DNA of 64,000 bases from Chitinophaga eiseniae (lineage in GTDB: Bacteria > Bacteroidota > Bacteroidia > Chitinophagales > Chitinophagaceae). The position numbers and the translations under genes are program-made. Below the pieces are notes generated by a model that saw nothing but the letters and a program-made list of their open reading frames with translations, was not told where the DNA came from and did not search any database. The stretch lies in assembly GCF_012641265.1 (NCBI RefSeq), contig NZ_JABAHZ010000003.1, forward strand, positions 767,057 through 831,056, read 5' to 3'. Below, in pieces: positions 44,032 to 54,128 of this stretch. The first letter of the stretch is position 1; every line of letters starts with the position of its first letter.

Positions 44032-44803
44032 CGGAAACATCACCTGGCTTGATGAAGGCGAAGGTGCAACGGTAGTGCTTTTACACGGATTTTCAGAAAA
44101 TGCGGAGCTTTGGTCTGCTCAAACTGCGCAGCTCAAAAATAAATACCGGGTTATTATTCCTGACTTACCGGGAACAGCGGCATCACCTGTCACTACGCCA
44201 CTGACCATGGAATCGATGGCTGATTACGTGTATGCCATCCTGTTAGCCGAAAATATCCAGGAAACGGTGATCATTGGTCACTCTATGGGAGGCTATGTGG
44301 CATTGGCACTGACAGAAAAATATCCCCGGATACTGAAAGGACTGGGACTCTTTCACTCCACTGCCAAGGCGGATAGCGAAGAGAAAAGAGAAGGCCGGCG
44401 TAAATCCATTAAACTGATGGAACAGTATGGCGCTGAAACCTTTATACGACAAACCCTTCCGAATATGTTCAGTCCCGTTACAAAAAGCGCACATCCTGAA
44501 TGGGTGGACGCCTATGTTAAAATGGGAATGGGATGTGGATTACCTGCATTGGTGGCTTACTATGAAGCCATGGCGCAGCGGCCCGACAGAACAGCGGTAT
44601 TACAGCAAACAACCGCACCGGTGCTGTTCATCATCGGTAAAGACGATAACGCAGTACCATTAGAGAACGTGTTGCCGCAGATCACTTTGCCTCATCTCAG
44701 CAGCATACATATTTTTGAACATGTAGGCCACATGGGTATGTGGGAAGTGGCCGCTGAAAGCAATGTGATATTGGAACAATTTATTGCCTTTTGTCAACTA
44801 TAA
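44012..44803 (+). CDS. Alpha/beta hydrolase
   Basis: The 263-residue protein is a standard alpha/beta hydrolase. HGFSENAELW gives the oxyanion region, GHSMGGYVALAL the nucleophile elbow (Ser), GKDDNAVP the catalytic Asp, and EHVGHMGMWE the catalytic His. The substrate is unknown. It overlaps lnt by 20 bases and lies 18 bases before the first of two tandem T9SS-type genes. Confidence 0.88.
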   Translation: MRKSINNGNITWLDEGEGATVVLLHGFSENAELWSAQTAQLKNKYRVIIPDLPGTAASPVTTPLTMESMADYVYAILLAENIQETVIIGHSMGGYVALALTEKYPRILKGLGLFHSTAKADSEEKREGRRKSIKLMEQYGAETFIRQTLPNMFSPVTKSAHPEWVDAYVKMGMGCGLPALVAYYEAMAQRPDRTAVLQQTTAPVLFIIGKDDNAVPLENVLPQITLPHLSSIHIFEHVGHMGMWEVAAESNVILEQFIAFCQL

Positions 44804-44821
44804 TCATCTAAATCCCTGGTT

Positions 44822-47437
44822 GTGAAAAAGCTATTTGTCTTCCTGCTATGCATGGCGGGCGCCCTGATGGCGCAGGCCAGCCATATTATAGGGGGGCAGG
44901 TATACTATAAATTTGTGTCACAAAATGGTAACCAGGTTACTTACTCCGTTACACTGAAATTATACCGGGTATGTACCACGGGGCCGCGGATTGCAAAAAT
45001 GCCTGATGCTGTATACCTCAGCGTCTTCGATAAAGGCAACAATGGCTGGGTATCAGATAACCTGATCAAACGCACTGCCTTTGAAGAAAAAACACTGGGA
45101 CAGATAGATCCCTGTATTGTAAACCCTCCCGTCATTTGTTACCAGATAGGTACATATACTACCTCCATCACTGTACCTGTAAATACACAGGGATATATTG
45201 TGTCGTTCCAGAGTTGTTGCCGTGATCCGTTTATGCAGAATATTGTGGCAGAACCTATCCCCAACAGCCCGGATGTAGGTACAGGCGCTACTTACTATAC
45301 AGAAATTCCGGGCAGCATTACAGGCGCCATCAATAATTCCAGTCCCACCTTCAATAAAGAAGAAGCTACGCTGGTATGTTCCGAGAAAAAATTCACGTAC
45401 GATTTCTCGGCGTCTGACGTAGATAAAGATTCCCTCGTATACGAGTTTTGTGATGCTTATAAAGGTGGTAAGCTGACCGGTGAAGATAATATTCCCCCCG
45501 CAGCGGCAGCTCCCCCGTACTCCTTTGTATCCTATGTATCTCCGTATAGCGGCAGTAGCCCACTGGGACCCAATGTAACCATTAATCCCAAAACCGGCAT
45601 CATTTCGGGTATTGCTCCTGCCGCCGGAAAATATGTAGTTACGGTATGCGTACACGAATACCGCAACGGCGTTAAAATCGGTACCCTCCGTAAAGACTTT
45701 CATATCAACGTTACCACTTGTGTGAAACAGGTAACGGCGGCCATGCCGGAAAAATATGCTGATTGTTCCAGTCTCACGGTTACCTTTCTCAACAACAGTA
45801 CCCTGGGGAAGCCCTATTTTTGGGATTTTGGAGATGGTACCACGTTGAATACCAATAGCGCCGATCCTTTTACACATACCTACGCCAAAGAAGGTGTGTA
45901 TACCGTAAAACTGTATGTGGATAAAACCAGCAACTGCGGCGACAGCGCCACTGCTATCGTATATGCCTACCCGGTATTTAAGCCGCAGTTTTCTGTTGCC
46001 GGTCTTTGTACCAATAAAGAAACGAAGTTCAATTCCAACGCTACCCGCTCCGATGCAGGAAAGATCAGTTATTATAAGTGGGAGTTTGGCAATGGGGATA
46101 CCTCGAATCTGCCCAATCCTTCCTATCTCTATAAAACTCCCGGCGACTACGAGATTAAACTATATGCGCGTAACGAAAAGGGATGTGAACAAACTATTAA
46201 AGATACCATTACGATATACGACAAACCGCCATTCAACGCCACCTCCGACACCCTGCTCTGTGTAAAAGACAGCCTGCATATGTGGGCCGCCAGCAGTGTG
46301 GCCGGCCGGTTTGCCTGGACGCCGGACAATTACTTTATTCTCCGGCCCAATACGCCCGATCCCATTGTATTCCCGCCCCGCACCTACACTTATAAGGTTA
46401 CTTTTACGGATACACAAGGATGTGTAAATGACAAAGATATACTGGTAGAAGTGAAAGACACCCTGCGGTTGCAAACCACTACCGATAGCACCGTGTGTAC
46501 CAACGATGAAGTTCATTTGACGGCAGTGGCAGATGGGCCTTATGCTTTCCGCTGGACTGACCTGGCCACCAGGCAGGTGGTGTCTACCAACTCCGATGCC
46601 CTGGTTACCCCTACGCCTCCGCGACAAAAATACGAGGTAATGGTATCGCTGGGTAAATGTCATACAGCCGATACCGTGAGTCTGAAAGTGGTAGATCCGC
46701 CGCAGGCAACTGCCGCTCCCGACACCACCGTTTGCTTTGGCATCCCGCTGACACTGCGGGCTGGCGGCGGCGCCTATTACAGGTGGGCGCCTGCCTACTA
46801 TGTGGATAAGCCCAGCTCCCAGGTCACATTAGCACATCCCGTTGATACTACGTGGTTTACGGTAACGGTAACGGACACACTGGGATGCCCCAAAGAGGTA
46901 ACAGCCGCCGTGCAGGTAAACGTAGTACCCAAAGTACAGGCCTTTGCAGGAAATGATACCATTATCATGCTGAACACTCCTTTCCAGCTCAACGCGAGTG
47001 GCGGGGTACGTTATGCCTGGATGCCTCCGAATGGGCTCAATAATCCCAATGTTTATAACCCGGTAACTACCTATAATCACGACATCACCTATACCGTTAC
47101 CGCCTATACGCAGGAAGGCTGCTCGGGTACTGACAATATCTTCGTGCGCTTTATCAAAGGGCCGGATATTTATATACCTAATGCATTCTCTCCCAATGGC
47201 GACGGTTTAAACGACATCTTCCGCCCTTTACCAGTGGGCATTGTAGAAATAGAATTCTTCCGGGTATTTGACCGCTGGGGTAAACTGATGTACTCCACCA
47301 CTACCTATATGAAAGGCTGGGATGGCACGGTAAATGGCCAAAAAGCCGGTGTAGGCACCTATGTGTGGGTGATACAAGGGAAGGATGTTAACAATAACAC
47401 CGTACAGCGTAAAGGCACCGTTACACTGGTAAGATAA
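44822..47437 (+). CDS. T9SS type B-sorted surface protein with PKD domains (first tandem paralog)
   Basis: The 871-residue protein begins with GTG (GTG AAA AAG CTA) and has a signal peptide ending MAQA. An N-terminal domain starts SHIIGGQVYYK and contains a conserved CCRD motif. PKD domains (YFWDFGDGTTL; YKWEFGNGDTS) follow, then further Ig-like modules (about 480-760) and a gliding-motility-associated C-terminal domain (IYIPNAFSPNGDGLNDIFRP ... FDRWGKLMYS ... RKGTVTLVR) that directs export by the T9SS. It is the longer of two tandem paralogs. No PorP/SprF gene is adjacent. Confidence 0.87.
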   Translation: MKKLFVFLLCMAGALMAQASHIIGGQVYYKFVSQNGNQVTYSVTLKLYRVCTTGPRIAKMPDAVYLSVFDKGNNGWVSDNLIKRTAFEEKTLGQIDPCIVNPPVICYQIGTYTTSITVPVNTQGYIVSFQSCCRDPFMQNIVAEPIPNSPDVGTGATYYTEIPGSITGAINNSSPTFNKEEATLVCSEKKFTYDFSASDVDKDSLVYEFCDAYKGGKLTGEDNIPPAAAAPPYSFVSYVSPYSGSSPLGPNVTINPKTGIISGIAPAAGKYVVTVCVHEYRNGVKIGTLRKDFHINVTTCVKQVTAAMPEKYADCSSLTVTFLNNSTLGKPYFWDFGDGTTLNTNSADPFTHTYAKEGVYTVKLYVDKTSNCGDSATAIVYAYPVFKPQFSVAGLCTNKETKFNSNATRSDAGKISYYKWEFGNGDTSNLPNPSYLYKTPGDYEIKLYARNEKGCEQTIKDTITIYDKPPFNATSDTLLCVKDSLHMWAASSVAGRFAWTPDNYFILRPNTPDPIVFPPRTYTYKVTFTDTQGCVNDKDILVEVKDTLRLQTTTDSTVCTNDEVHLTAVADGPYAFRWTDLATRQVVSTNSDALVTPTPPRQKYEVMVSLGKCHTADTVSLKVVDPPQATAAPDTTVCFGIPLTLRAGGGAYYRWAPAYYVDKPSSQVTLAHPVDTTWFTVTVTDTLGCPKEVTAAVQVNVVPKVQAFAGNDTIIMLNTPFQLNASGGVRYAWMPPNGLNNPNVYNPVTTYNHDITYTVTAYTQEGCSGTDNIFVRFIKGPDIYIPNAFSPNGDGLNDIFRPLPVGIVEIEFFRVFDRWGKLMYSTTTYMKGWDGTVNGQKAGVGTYVWVIQGKDVNNNTVQRKGTVTLVR

Positions 47438-47501
47438 AGTTGCCCGGATTGAACAGGATCTGCTCTTTTTTTGTTAAATTCAGAGAGCAGTATCCACCAT
47501 C

Positions 47502-49430
47502 ATGAAGAGAGCAGTTTTTCTGATATTGAGCTGCTGTTTGTTCCCCATACTCGCAGCTGGATATCATATCATCGGTGGCGAAATTTATTATAAAACATTA
47601 GGACTGAACGGAGATAAAACGCGCTACCGTTATCTCATCACCCTCAAGTTGTATCGCGACGCAGATTTTACCTGCGGCGACCGACAAGGTTGTATCGACA
47701 GATTTGAGAACCCCGTCACTGCTAACGTATTTACTTTCAATGGTTCCAAAGTTTTATCTTCCGTATATCTCTACATTGAACATACGCGCCCGCTGATAGA
47801 TACGCTGAAAAATCCCTGCCTGGCGCCACAGGCCCAGCACCTGGAAGTAGCTTTTTATACGGCGGAAATTGAACTGGCACCCGTTGCGGGTGGCTATTAC
47901 GTAGCTTCCCAACGTTGCTGTCGTGGCGAAAAACTTAGCAACATCTATGATTCGGAACATGAAGGTTCCACTTACTACACCACTATTCCCGGTACAGAAT
48001 CCAGGCCTAATAACAATAGCGCTTATTTCAATAAAGATACTTCCATCGTTATCTGTAACGCGCTCCCCTTTTCGCTGAATTATGCGGCTTATGATGAAGA
48101 CGGCGACAGCCTGACCTATAATCTTTGCAATGCATTAACAGATGGTTCCAGTACCAACGAAAGTAATTCTACCACACCACCTCCTTATAATACTACCGTT
48201 CGTTATATACCTCCTTATTCGGGTAGTAACCCAATGGGTGGGCGTCCGGGTATTTCTATATCTTCCGGTGGATTGATTACCTGTACGCCCAACCAGCCAG
48301 GAAAATATGTGGTGACGGTATGCGTGAATGAATACGACCGGGTCACTAAACAATTCCTGGGCACTCATAGCAAGGATATACTATTGACCGTGTTTGACTG
48401 TCAGACAAAAATTATTGCCAGCTTTCCACCGGTGTTAAATAACTGTACGGAAGATCCCGCGTTACACGTACCTATCACCAACTCCAGTAATGCCGGTTTT
48501 ACCTCTACCTACTACTGGACTTTCGGGGATGGGACAGATACCCTTACCGACAGCAAAACCATGTTCTATCATCAGTACCCTGATACAGGCGTATACCGGG
48601 TAAAGCTGGTGGTAAACCCGGGGTTGGCCTGCACCGATAGCATGCAGGGTGAAGTAAACAATTATCCCGGCCTGGTAGCGGGATTCACGAGTACCGGTTT
48701 GTGCCGGGGCGATCCTATTGCGTTTAATGATACTTCGTCTTACCGCTATGGCCATATTATCAGCCATATCTGGGATTTTGGCGTGTCGGACAGCACTGTT
48801 ACTCCTGGTAGCCAGCAATCCCTTACGCATACCTTTACTAAAGGCGACGTGTATACGATTTCGCTGACGTTGTTGACAGATAAAAATTGCCAAAAAACGG
48901 TGACCAAAAACCTGCGTATATATGAGGTAAATCCCTTTGCGGGAAATGATACCATACTGGCCAGGGGGCAGCCTTTGGTCATGCAGGGCAGCGGGGGCGA
49001 TTTCTATTCCTGGAGCCCCTCCGATGGTTTAAGTGATCCGCTCATTGCCCGGCCGGTACTCAACTATAACCGCGACATTGTGTTTAAGCTGCGTGTTTCC
49101 AACGAACAGGGATGTTTCGGTTACGCCACCGTGAGCGTAAAATATTATACTGGTCCTGAAATATATATCCCCAATGCCTTTACGCCCAATGGAGATGGGC
49201 AGAACGACCGTTTTCGCTTTGTACCGGTGGGGATCACCGAATATAAATTCTTCCGAATTTACAACCGCTGGGGCGTGGAAATTTACTCCTCCACTGACTT
49301 CCGCGCCGGATGGGACGGCACTTACAAGGGCATGCCAGCTCCCGTAGACACCTATATCTGGATATTACAGGGTACCGATTACACCGGTAAAGTGATACAG
49401 AAAAAAGGAACGGTGACGCTGATCCGCTGA
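47502..49430 (+). CDS. T9SS type B-sorted surface protein with PKD domains (second tandem paralog)
   Basis: The 642-residue protein has the same plan as its upstream neighbour. There is a signal peptide ending LAAG, an N-terminal domain YHIIGGEIYYK with the CCRG motif, PKD domains (YYWTFGDGTDTLT; HIWDFGVSDST) and the gliding-motility-associated C-terminus (IYIPNAFTPNGDGQNDRFRF ... YNRWGVEIYS ... KKGTVTLIR). It lacks about 200 residues of Ig-like modules that the first copy has before the C-terminal domain, so one copy gained or lost modules after duplication. The gap to the first copy is 64 bases. Confidence 0.87.
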   Translation: MKRAVFLILSCCLFPILAAGYHIIGGEIYYKTLGLNGDKTRYRYLITLKLYRDADFTCGDRQGCIDRFENPVTANVFTFNGSKVLSSVYLYIEHTRPLIDTLKNPCLAPQAQHLEVAFYTAEIELAPVAGGYYVASQRCCRGEKLSNIYDSEHEGSTYYTTIPGTESRPNNNSAYFNKDTSIVICNALPFSLNYAAYDEDGDSLTYNLCNALTDGSSTNESNSTTPPPYNTTVRYIPPYSGSNPMGGRPGISISSGGLITCTPNQPGKYVVTVCVNEYDRVTKQFLGTHSKDILLTVFDCQTKIIASFPPVLNNCTEDPALHVPITNSSNAGFTSTYYWTFGDGTDTLTDSKTMFYHQYPDTGVYRVKLVVNPGLACTDSMQGEVNNYPGLVAGFTSTGLCRGDPIAFNDTSSYRYGHIISHIWDFGVSDSTVTPGSQQSLTHTFTKGDVYTISLTLLTDKNCQKTVTKNLRIYEVNPFAGNDTILARGQPLVMQGSGGDFYSWSPSDGLSDPLIARPVLNYNRDIVFKLRVSNEQGCFGYATVSVKYYTGPEIYIPNAFTPNGDGQNDRFRFVPVGITEYKFFRIYNRWGVEIYSSTDFRAGWDGTYKGMPAPVDTYIWILQGTDYTGKVIQKKGTVTLIR

Positions 49431-49463
49431 TCCTTAGTAAATTGCACAAAAAACTGACGTCTC

Positions 49464-50219
49464 ATGGGTATTGTTCTTATCACCGGCGCTACTGCCGGTT
49501 TTGGCCAGGCATGTGCTACTACGTATGCCGCTAAAGGTTATGATGTAATTATCACAGGTCGCCGTAAAGAAAGACTGGAAGCATTCAAGACACAGTTGAC
49601 ACAGGAATTTGGCGTGAATGTGCTGGCCCTGAATTTTGATGTGAGGATTGAGCAGGAAGTAAATGATGTGCTGGGAAATATCCCGGAAGAATGGAGAAAG
49701 ATAGATATCCTGGTGAATAATGCGGGCCTCGCCGCGGGGTTAAGCACTATTGATGAAGGCAGCACATCTGACTGGGATGCCATGATAGATACCAATGTAA
49801 AAGGATTGCTGTATGTATCCAAGGCTGTCATTCCCTGGATGCGCGCCCGTACCACCGGTCATATTATCAACATTGGTTCTACTGCGGCCAAGCTGGTATA
49901 TGCCAGGGGCAATGTGTATTGCGCCACCAAAGCAGCGGTAGATGCTATTTCCCAGGGTATGCGTATCGACCTGCTGCCCTATCGTATAAAGGTAACCGCT
50001 GTTCATCCCGGTGCGGCTGAAACCGAGTTTTCCCTGGTAAGATTTAAGGGAGATGAAGAAAAGGCGAAAGATGTATACAAAGGATTTATTCCGCTTAGCG
50101 CCCAGGATGTGGCAGACGTGGTATTTTATTGCACGTCGCTTCCTCCCCATGTTTGTATTAACGACCTGGTAGTAACGCCATTACAACAAGCCAATGCTTA
50201 TTACATCGATAAAAAATAA
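49464..50219 (+). CDS. Short-chain dehydrogenase/reductase
   Basis: The 251-residue protein has the classical SDR signatures: TGATAGFGQA (NAD(P) loop), NNAGLAAG, the catalytic Ser in NIGSTAAK and the YxxxK pair in YCATKAA. These residues match the YdfG-like serine/3-hydroxyacid dehydrogenase subgroup. The exact substrate is not determined. It starts 33 bases after the second T9SS protein gene. Confidence 0.88.
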   Translation: MGIVLITGATAGFGQACATTYAAKGYDVIITGRRKERLEAFKTQLTQEFGVNVLALNFDVRIEQEVNDVLGNIPEEWRKIDILVNNAGLAAGLSTIDEGSTSDWDAMIDTNVKGLLYVSKAVIPWMRARTTGHIINIGSTAAKLVYARGNVYCATKAAVDAISQGMRIDLLPYRIKVTAVHPGAAETEFSLVRFKGDEEKAKDVYKGFIPLSAQDVADVVFYCTSLPPHVCINDLVVTPLQQANAYYIDKK

Positions 50220-50367
50220 CACATAGATGTGATTTCAATACATAGAGATAGTTTTTATATTTGGAAACATTTATATATTTTTTGTCCATACACTATCCAT
50301 GTGGCAAAAAATCTATACCGATGCGACTAAACTAACTGAACTATCCTAAACTTGAAACCATATCCCT

Positions 50368-50532
50368 ATGCTTACATTTATTACTATGTACTTGCTACGC
50401 CTGTACTATCCGAGTTGGAAAGAAGGATGGCGTTTTTACTTTGGCAACACGAGGAAGGGCAATTACGGCCGGTGGGCAGCCTCTCATAAAGAATGGCCAG
50501 GACAACAAGGCTTTTCTTTGGGGTACAACTGA
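50368..50532 (+). CDS. Small orphan protein, 54 residues
   Basis: An ATG-initiated frame of 54 residues runs from MLTFITMYLL to FSLGYN, with many aromatics (6 Tyr, 4 Trp, 5 Phe) and a basic middle (Arg, Lys). I recognise no family. Evidence that it is real: the frame is complete, the region otherwise lacks genes, a perfect hairpin terminator lies 14 bases after its stop, and the aromatic-rich composition is unlike random sequence. Evidence against: no strong promoter box was found. Hydrophobic residues 1-12 may be a membrane anchor or leader. Confidence 0.55.
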   Translation: MLTFITMYLLRLYYPSWKEGWRFYFGNTRKGNYGRWAASHKEWPGQQGFSLGYN

Positions 50533-50545
50533 GAACATTTTTTAA

Positions 50546-50587
50546 GCAAATGGGATATAGTTATGCACATAACTATATCCCATTTGC
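50546..50587. terminator. Bidirectional terminator, 20-bp perfect hairpin
   Basis: Arms 50546-50565 and 50568-50587 match over 20 of 20 bases with a 2-base loop, flanked by A/T tracts. It separates the small orphan gene from the convergent sialidase-like gene. Confidence 0.8.
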
Positions 50588-50610
50588 CTTTTTAGATACC
50601 ATGGTGGCTT

Positions 50611-51825
50611 TTAATCTATATTCAACCGGGTCACCACTACCTGGCTTCCCTGCGCTTCTCTTCTTTTATACGCTACCAGGGCTTTATGGTCTTTTACCGC
50701 ACCTACTACCGGGAAATTAGCGTAGCTGCTATCGGTTGTTAACATTCCTGCCTGCATCGTTTTCCCATCCGCCGCTTTGTATTGAAATCCTACCCGGCTA
50801 TTGAAATCATTTTTCCACTTCACCGGTTCATCCCATACTACCAGGATATCATCGTTTACCGTAGTCATTTGAGGATGCTTGGCCATCGGCGCTTTGCTCA
50901 GGGACTCTTTTTGCGTGTAGGTATTACCGTTGTCTAGTGAACGGCAATAAAAAGCGCCTTGCCCGCCCCCCATAGTAAACCAGGCAAAATGCAATCCCTG
51001 GCTGTTGGCGGTCAGCGTAGGCCCGGTATGCGGACATCCATTCACCACCCAATTATCTGCGCTGATGCGCACCGGGGCGGAAAACGACTGTCCTCCATCT
51101 GTGGATACCTGGTGTACCATGTCCCGGATAGAATCGTTGATAATGTCGCGGTAAGCCACATGTACATCGCCATTGCCGGCTACATACAACTTGGTGCGGC
51201 AGCACTGACATACCGTAGCCGCGATCGGCTTCGCCTGCCCAAACCCACTATGTCCATGGGTAACCGCAAAATAAAGCGTGGAGCCTTCTGCGTTAGTTTG
51301 TTTACGGTTATCCAGCCAGATGGCCGCCGCCTCGCCACCAGGCAATAAGGCCATATCAAAGTAACGTTGATCGTACCCCGCCGTATCGGTAACCAGCGGC
51401 ACCGCAGGTTGCCAATGCTTGCCACCATCGAATGACTGGGTATACATCACTTTACCGGCATATTTATTACGCGGATCGTTGGCCTCCACGCCAAAGAGCG
51501 CAATCACGGTACCATCAGGTTTGAACAATATCTTCGGTAAATTTTCATCATGTGGAAATACACCTGCAGTAGCAGTAACTGCCACCGGTGACGAAAACGT
51601 ATAGCCGTTATCGTTAGATACCGCATACAACATTAAGCCGTTTTCTGTACTATCATCTTTCTCCACCCAACTCACCACCGGATGACCACTTCCGTCCTGC
51701 GTAATAAATGGGCAGGAAGCTGCCTTTCCTGCATGCGACAATACCAGTGTATGCTCCGGTTGCACCTGCCCCCGGTGGCAGGAAAACATCAACCCTAGCA
51801 TCAATCCAGCTGCAACTTTTTTCAT
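50611..51825 (-). CDS. CxCC beta-propeller lipoprotein (exo-alpha-sialidase-like)
   Basis: The 404-residue protein (from ATG 51825) has a short lipoprotein signal with lipobox MFSC (Cys16). Four Asp-box (BNR) motifs, SNDNGYTF, SFDGGKHW, STDGGQSF and SLDNGNTY, mark a sialidase-like six-bladed propeller. It lacks an evident arginine triad for sialic acid. It has a CQCC cluster at residues 206-209 and a GCPH motif at 263-266, suggesting metal or disulfide binding rather than sialidase activity. It starts 7 bases after the TonB receptor stop, so the two are one operon. Confidence 0.8.
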   Translation of the reverse strand: MKKVAAGLMLGLMFSCHRGQVQPEHTLVLSHAGKAASCPFITQDGSGHPVVSWVEKDDSTENGLMLYAVSNDNGYTFSSPVAVTATAGVFPHDENLPKILFKPDGTVIALFGVEANDPRNKYAGKVMYTQSFDGGKHWQPAVPLVTDTAGYDQRYFDMALLPGGEAAAIWLDNRKQTNAEGSTLYFAVTHGHSGFGQAKPIAATVCQCCRTKLYVAGNGDVHVAYRDIINDSIRDMVHQVSTDGGQSFSAPVRISADNWVVNGCPHTGPTLTANSQGLHFAWFTMGGGQGAFYCRSLDNGNTYTQKESLSKAPMAKHPQMTTVNDDILVVWDEPVKWKNDFNSRVGFQYKAADGKTMQAGMLTTDSSYANFPVVGAVKDHKALVAYKRREAQGSQVVVTRLNID

Positions 51826-51832
51826 CTTGCTA

Positions 51833-54112
51833 TTATTTTCCGGTAAATGTATAGGCAACACCAAACGTAAATGTCTGACGTGGCCCAATCCGATAGGTTT
51901 TGCCATAGGCCGATTTTTCTGCCGTGGTAGCATATAACTGATCGCCTATATTCATGCAATTGAGCCAACATTCAAATCCCTTGAAGGCATAGCCCATACG
52001 CGCATTGAACAAATCGTACCCGTTATATACCGATGTATTGGCAGCATCCATATAATACTTGCTGATATGCTGCCATTCGCCGCCTATCCTGAAACCTTTT
52101 ATTAATGCAGGCTTCCAGGTAATTTCTGTATTCGTAATCCACTTAGGCGCACCATTCATCTGGTTGTCGGTGTATATCTTGTTGCCGTCGTTATATGCTT
52201 TGAAAATATGCACGGCATAAGTACCGCTGCTCCTGATAAACAGGCTGGGCAACGGTGTATACTTTACATTCCATTCTACGCCGCTATGCGTTGTGGCGCC
52301 GGTATTACGATTCTCGTACACGCCGTCTGCATTTCTTACACTCACAATTTCATTGGTACCATTCATCCGGTAAACGCTGAGGTCTGCATATCCTTTGTGC
52401 TGCGCAAATCCCAGCCAGCCACCAGCTTCATAGTTTTGATAAGTAGCCGATTTCAGTACCGGCACCTTTACCCCGGTGTAAAGCTCTGAAATATTAGGCG
52501 GCGCAAATCCAACACTATAATTGGCATACAATCCACGCTGATGGCCCAGATCGTAGGTGAGACCTACCTTTGGAGTGAAGGCATTGAAATTATTCCGTTC
52601 GCTGGGAGCGCCTGTATAAGCAGAAGGCGTAAGATGATTTTCAAAATTATAATCCATCTGGTCGTAACGCAGGGCAGCTACTACCCGCATCCGCTGCACC
52701 GGCGAAAACTCAAACTGTGTATATACAGCGCTGTTCAGTAATCCCACGCGGTAATCCGTTAAAACGGAATCGGTGGCGCGGTAACTGGCATAATAGCCAG
52801 CCGCGTCTTTAGTAATGTCTATATAATTGGCCAGGTAAGTGGCAGGGCTATAATCCGCACTCACACCGGCAGTCAGGGCGGCATCTTTCCAGGCAAATTG
52901 TTTCTTATGCTGTATAATCAGTCCGTAGCTGTTAAATCCATCACTATTAATTTGTCCATTAGCCTTGAGGGTACCACGGATATCTTTAATGGCATAAAAT
53001 GGATTTTGCCCGATGGTATTATTTCTGAAGAAGACGGTAAAATTAGTATGGCTGCTGCTGCTCCATTCATGTTCCAAAGTACTGCGTACCCGTAAAGCTT
53101 TCACTTCCCGGTACGTAAAAGTCTGGAAATTGCGGTAGTCTTTAGCAAAGAAGTGGGCGCTGTCCAGTCCGCCGGTTTGATCTGTTTTATAGTTGATCAG
53201 TGTAGCGGCATTGGTCCATTTATTCTTCTCATTGATTTGGTAGTCCACTTTTGCTGTCAACGATAACTTGTGAAAATCGCTGTGATCCATATAGCCATTG
53301 CTTTGATTGGCGTAATAACCACTCACCGCAAAGCCAACTTTTTTAACGGTATTGGATACACTGAAATCGGTTCTCTTATAGCCCCAGTTGCTGCCTTCCA
53401 GTTGTATTTTAGCGGTAGGGACCAACGTGGGAGAAGCGGTAATAAAATTAACAGCGCCGCCCACCGCTTCACTTCCATACAAAGAGGAAGCAGGGCCGCG
53501 GATCACTTCAATATTTTTCACAGCGGCCATATTGATTTCGATCAGGGCGTTGTGGTTAAAATCGCCGATGGTTCTGATGGGAATACCATCTTCCAGGTAA
53601 AGGAAAAGGCTTTTATAACCAATAGGCTGACGAATGGCCATCGTATGCTGCTCATTACCGAGGTCCACCATATACACACCGCTTACTTTATTCAGCACCT
53701 GGTCTATCGTAACCGCTTTGGCTTCATTTAATGTTTGCGGAGAAAGGGTACTGATGGCCACTGGCGCTTCTGTACGCCGTTGTTTATCACGGGAAGAAGA
53801 TACAATAATCTCGTTCAGGTTGGTAGTAGCCTGTTGCAGGTAAACGACCGGCATAGCCGCCATCTCTTTTGCGGCTATTTTCCGGGAGAGATAACCGGTA
53901 TAGGATACTTCTATGGAATCAGTACTGGCCACGGTCAGTTCATATTTACCGGCGGCATTAGTATTACATCCCGCTGCTGCATGCAGTAATTTTATATTCA
54001 CGCCAGGCAGCGCTTCTTTGGTTTGGGCATCGGCCACACGTCCATGCAATTGCTGTGCATAACTGCTATACGCAGCCATACACGCAATGATGAGTAAACA
54101 ACATTGTTTCAT
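51833..54112 (-). CDS. TonB-dependent outer-membrane receptor
   Basis: The 759-residue protein has a signal peptide (MKQCCLLIIACMAAYSSYAQ), a carboxypeptidase-regulatory-like N-terminal extension (HGRVADAQTKEALPGVNIKL), a plug domain (QTLNEAKAVTIDQVLNKVSGVYMV ... IRGPASSLYGSEAVGGAVNFI) and a 22-strand barrel ending with VAYTFTGK. No SusD partner is adjacent. The neighbours, a Cys-motif membrane protein upstream and a CxCC lipoprotein downstream, point to a small metal or metal-chelate substrate. ATG 54112 is preferred to 54139 because it gives a proper signal peptide. Confidence 0.9.
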   Translation of the reverse strand: MKQCCLLIIACMAAYSSYAQQLHGRVADAQTKEALPGVNIKLLHAAAGCNTNAAGKYELTVASTDSIEVSYTGYLSRKIAAKEMAAMPVVYLQQATTNLNEIIVSSSRDKQRRTEAPVAISTLSPQTLNEAKAVTIDQVLNKVSGVYMVDLGNEQHTMAIRQPIGYKSLFLYLEDGIPIRTIGDFNHNALIEINMAAVKNIEVIRGPASSLYGSEAVGGAVNFITASPTLVPTAKIQLEGSNWGYKRTDFSVSNTVKKVGFAVSGYYANQSNGYMDHSDFHKLSLTAKVDYQINEKNKWTNAATLINYKTDQTGGLDSAHFFAKDYRNFQTFTYREVKALRVRSTLEHEWSSSSHTNFTVFFRNNTIGQNPFYAIKDIRGTLKANGQINSDGFNSYGLIIQHKKQFAWKDAALTAGVSADYSPATYLANYIDITKDAAGYYASYRATDSVLTDYRVGLLNSAVYTQFEFSPVQRMRVVAALRYDQMDYNFENHLTPSAYTGAPSERNNFNAFTPKVGLTYDLGHQRGLYANYSVGFAPPNISELYTGVKVPVLKSATYQNYEAGGWLGFAQHKGYADLSVYRMNGTNEIVSVRNADGVYENRNTGATTHSGVEWNVKYTPLPSLFIRSSGTYAVHIFKAYNDGNKIYTDNQMNGAPKWITNTEITWKPALIKGFRIGGEWQHISKYYMDAANTSVYNGYDLFNARMGYAFKGFECWLNCMNIGDQLYATTAEKSAYGKTYRIGPRQTFTFGVAYTFTGK

Positions 54113-54128
54113 GTATATAAATCGTTGA

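Noticed and set aside
45053..45877. Minus-strand 274-codon open frame
   Set aside because: It is antisense to the first tandem T9SS gene and has no independent support.
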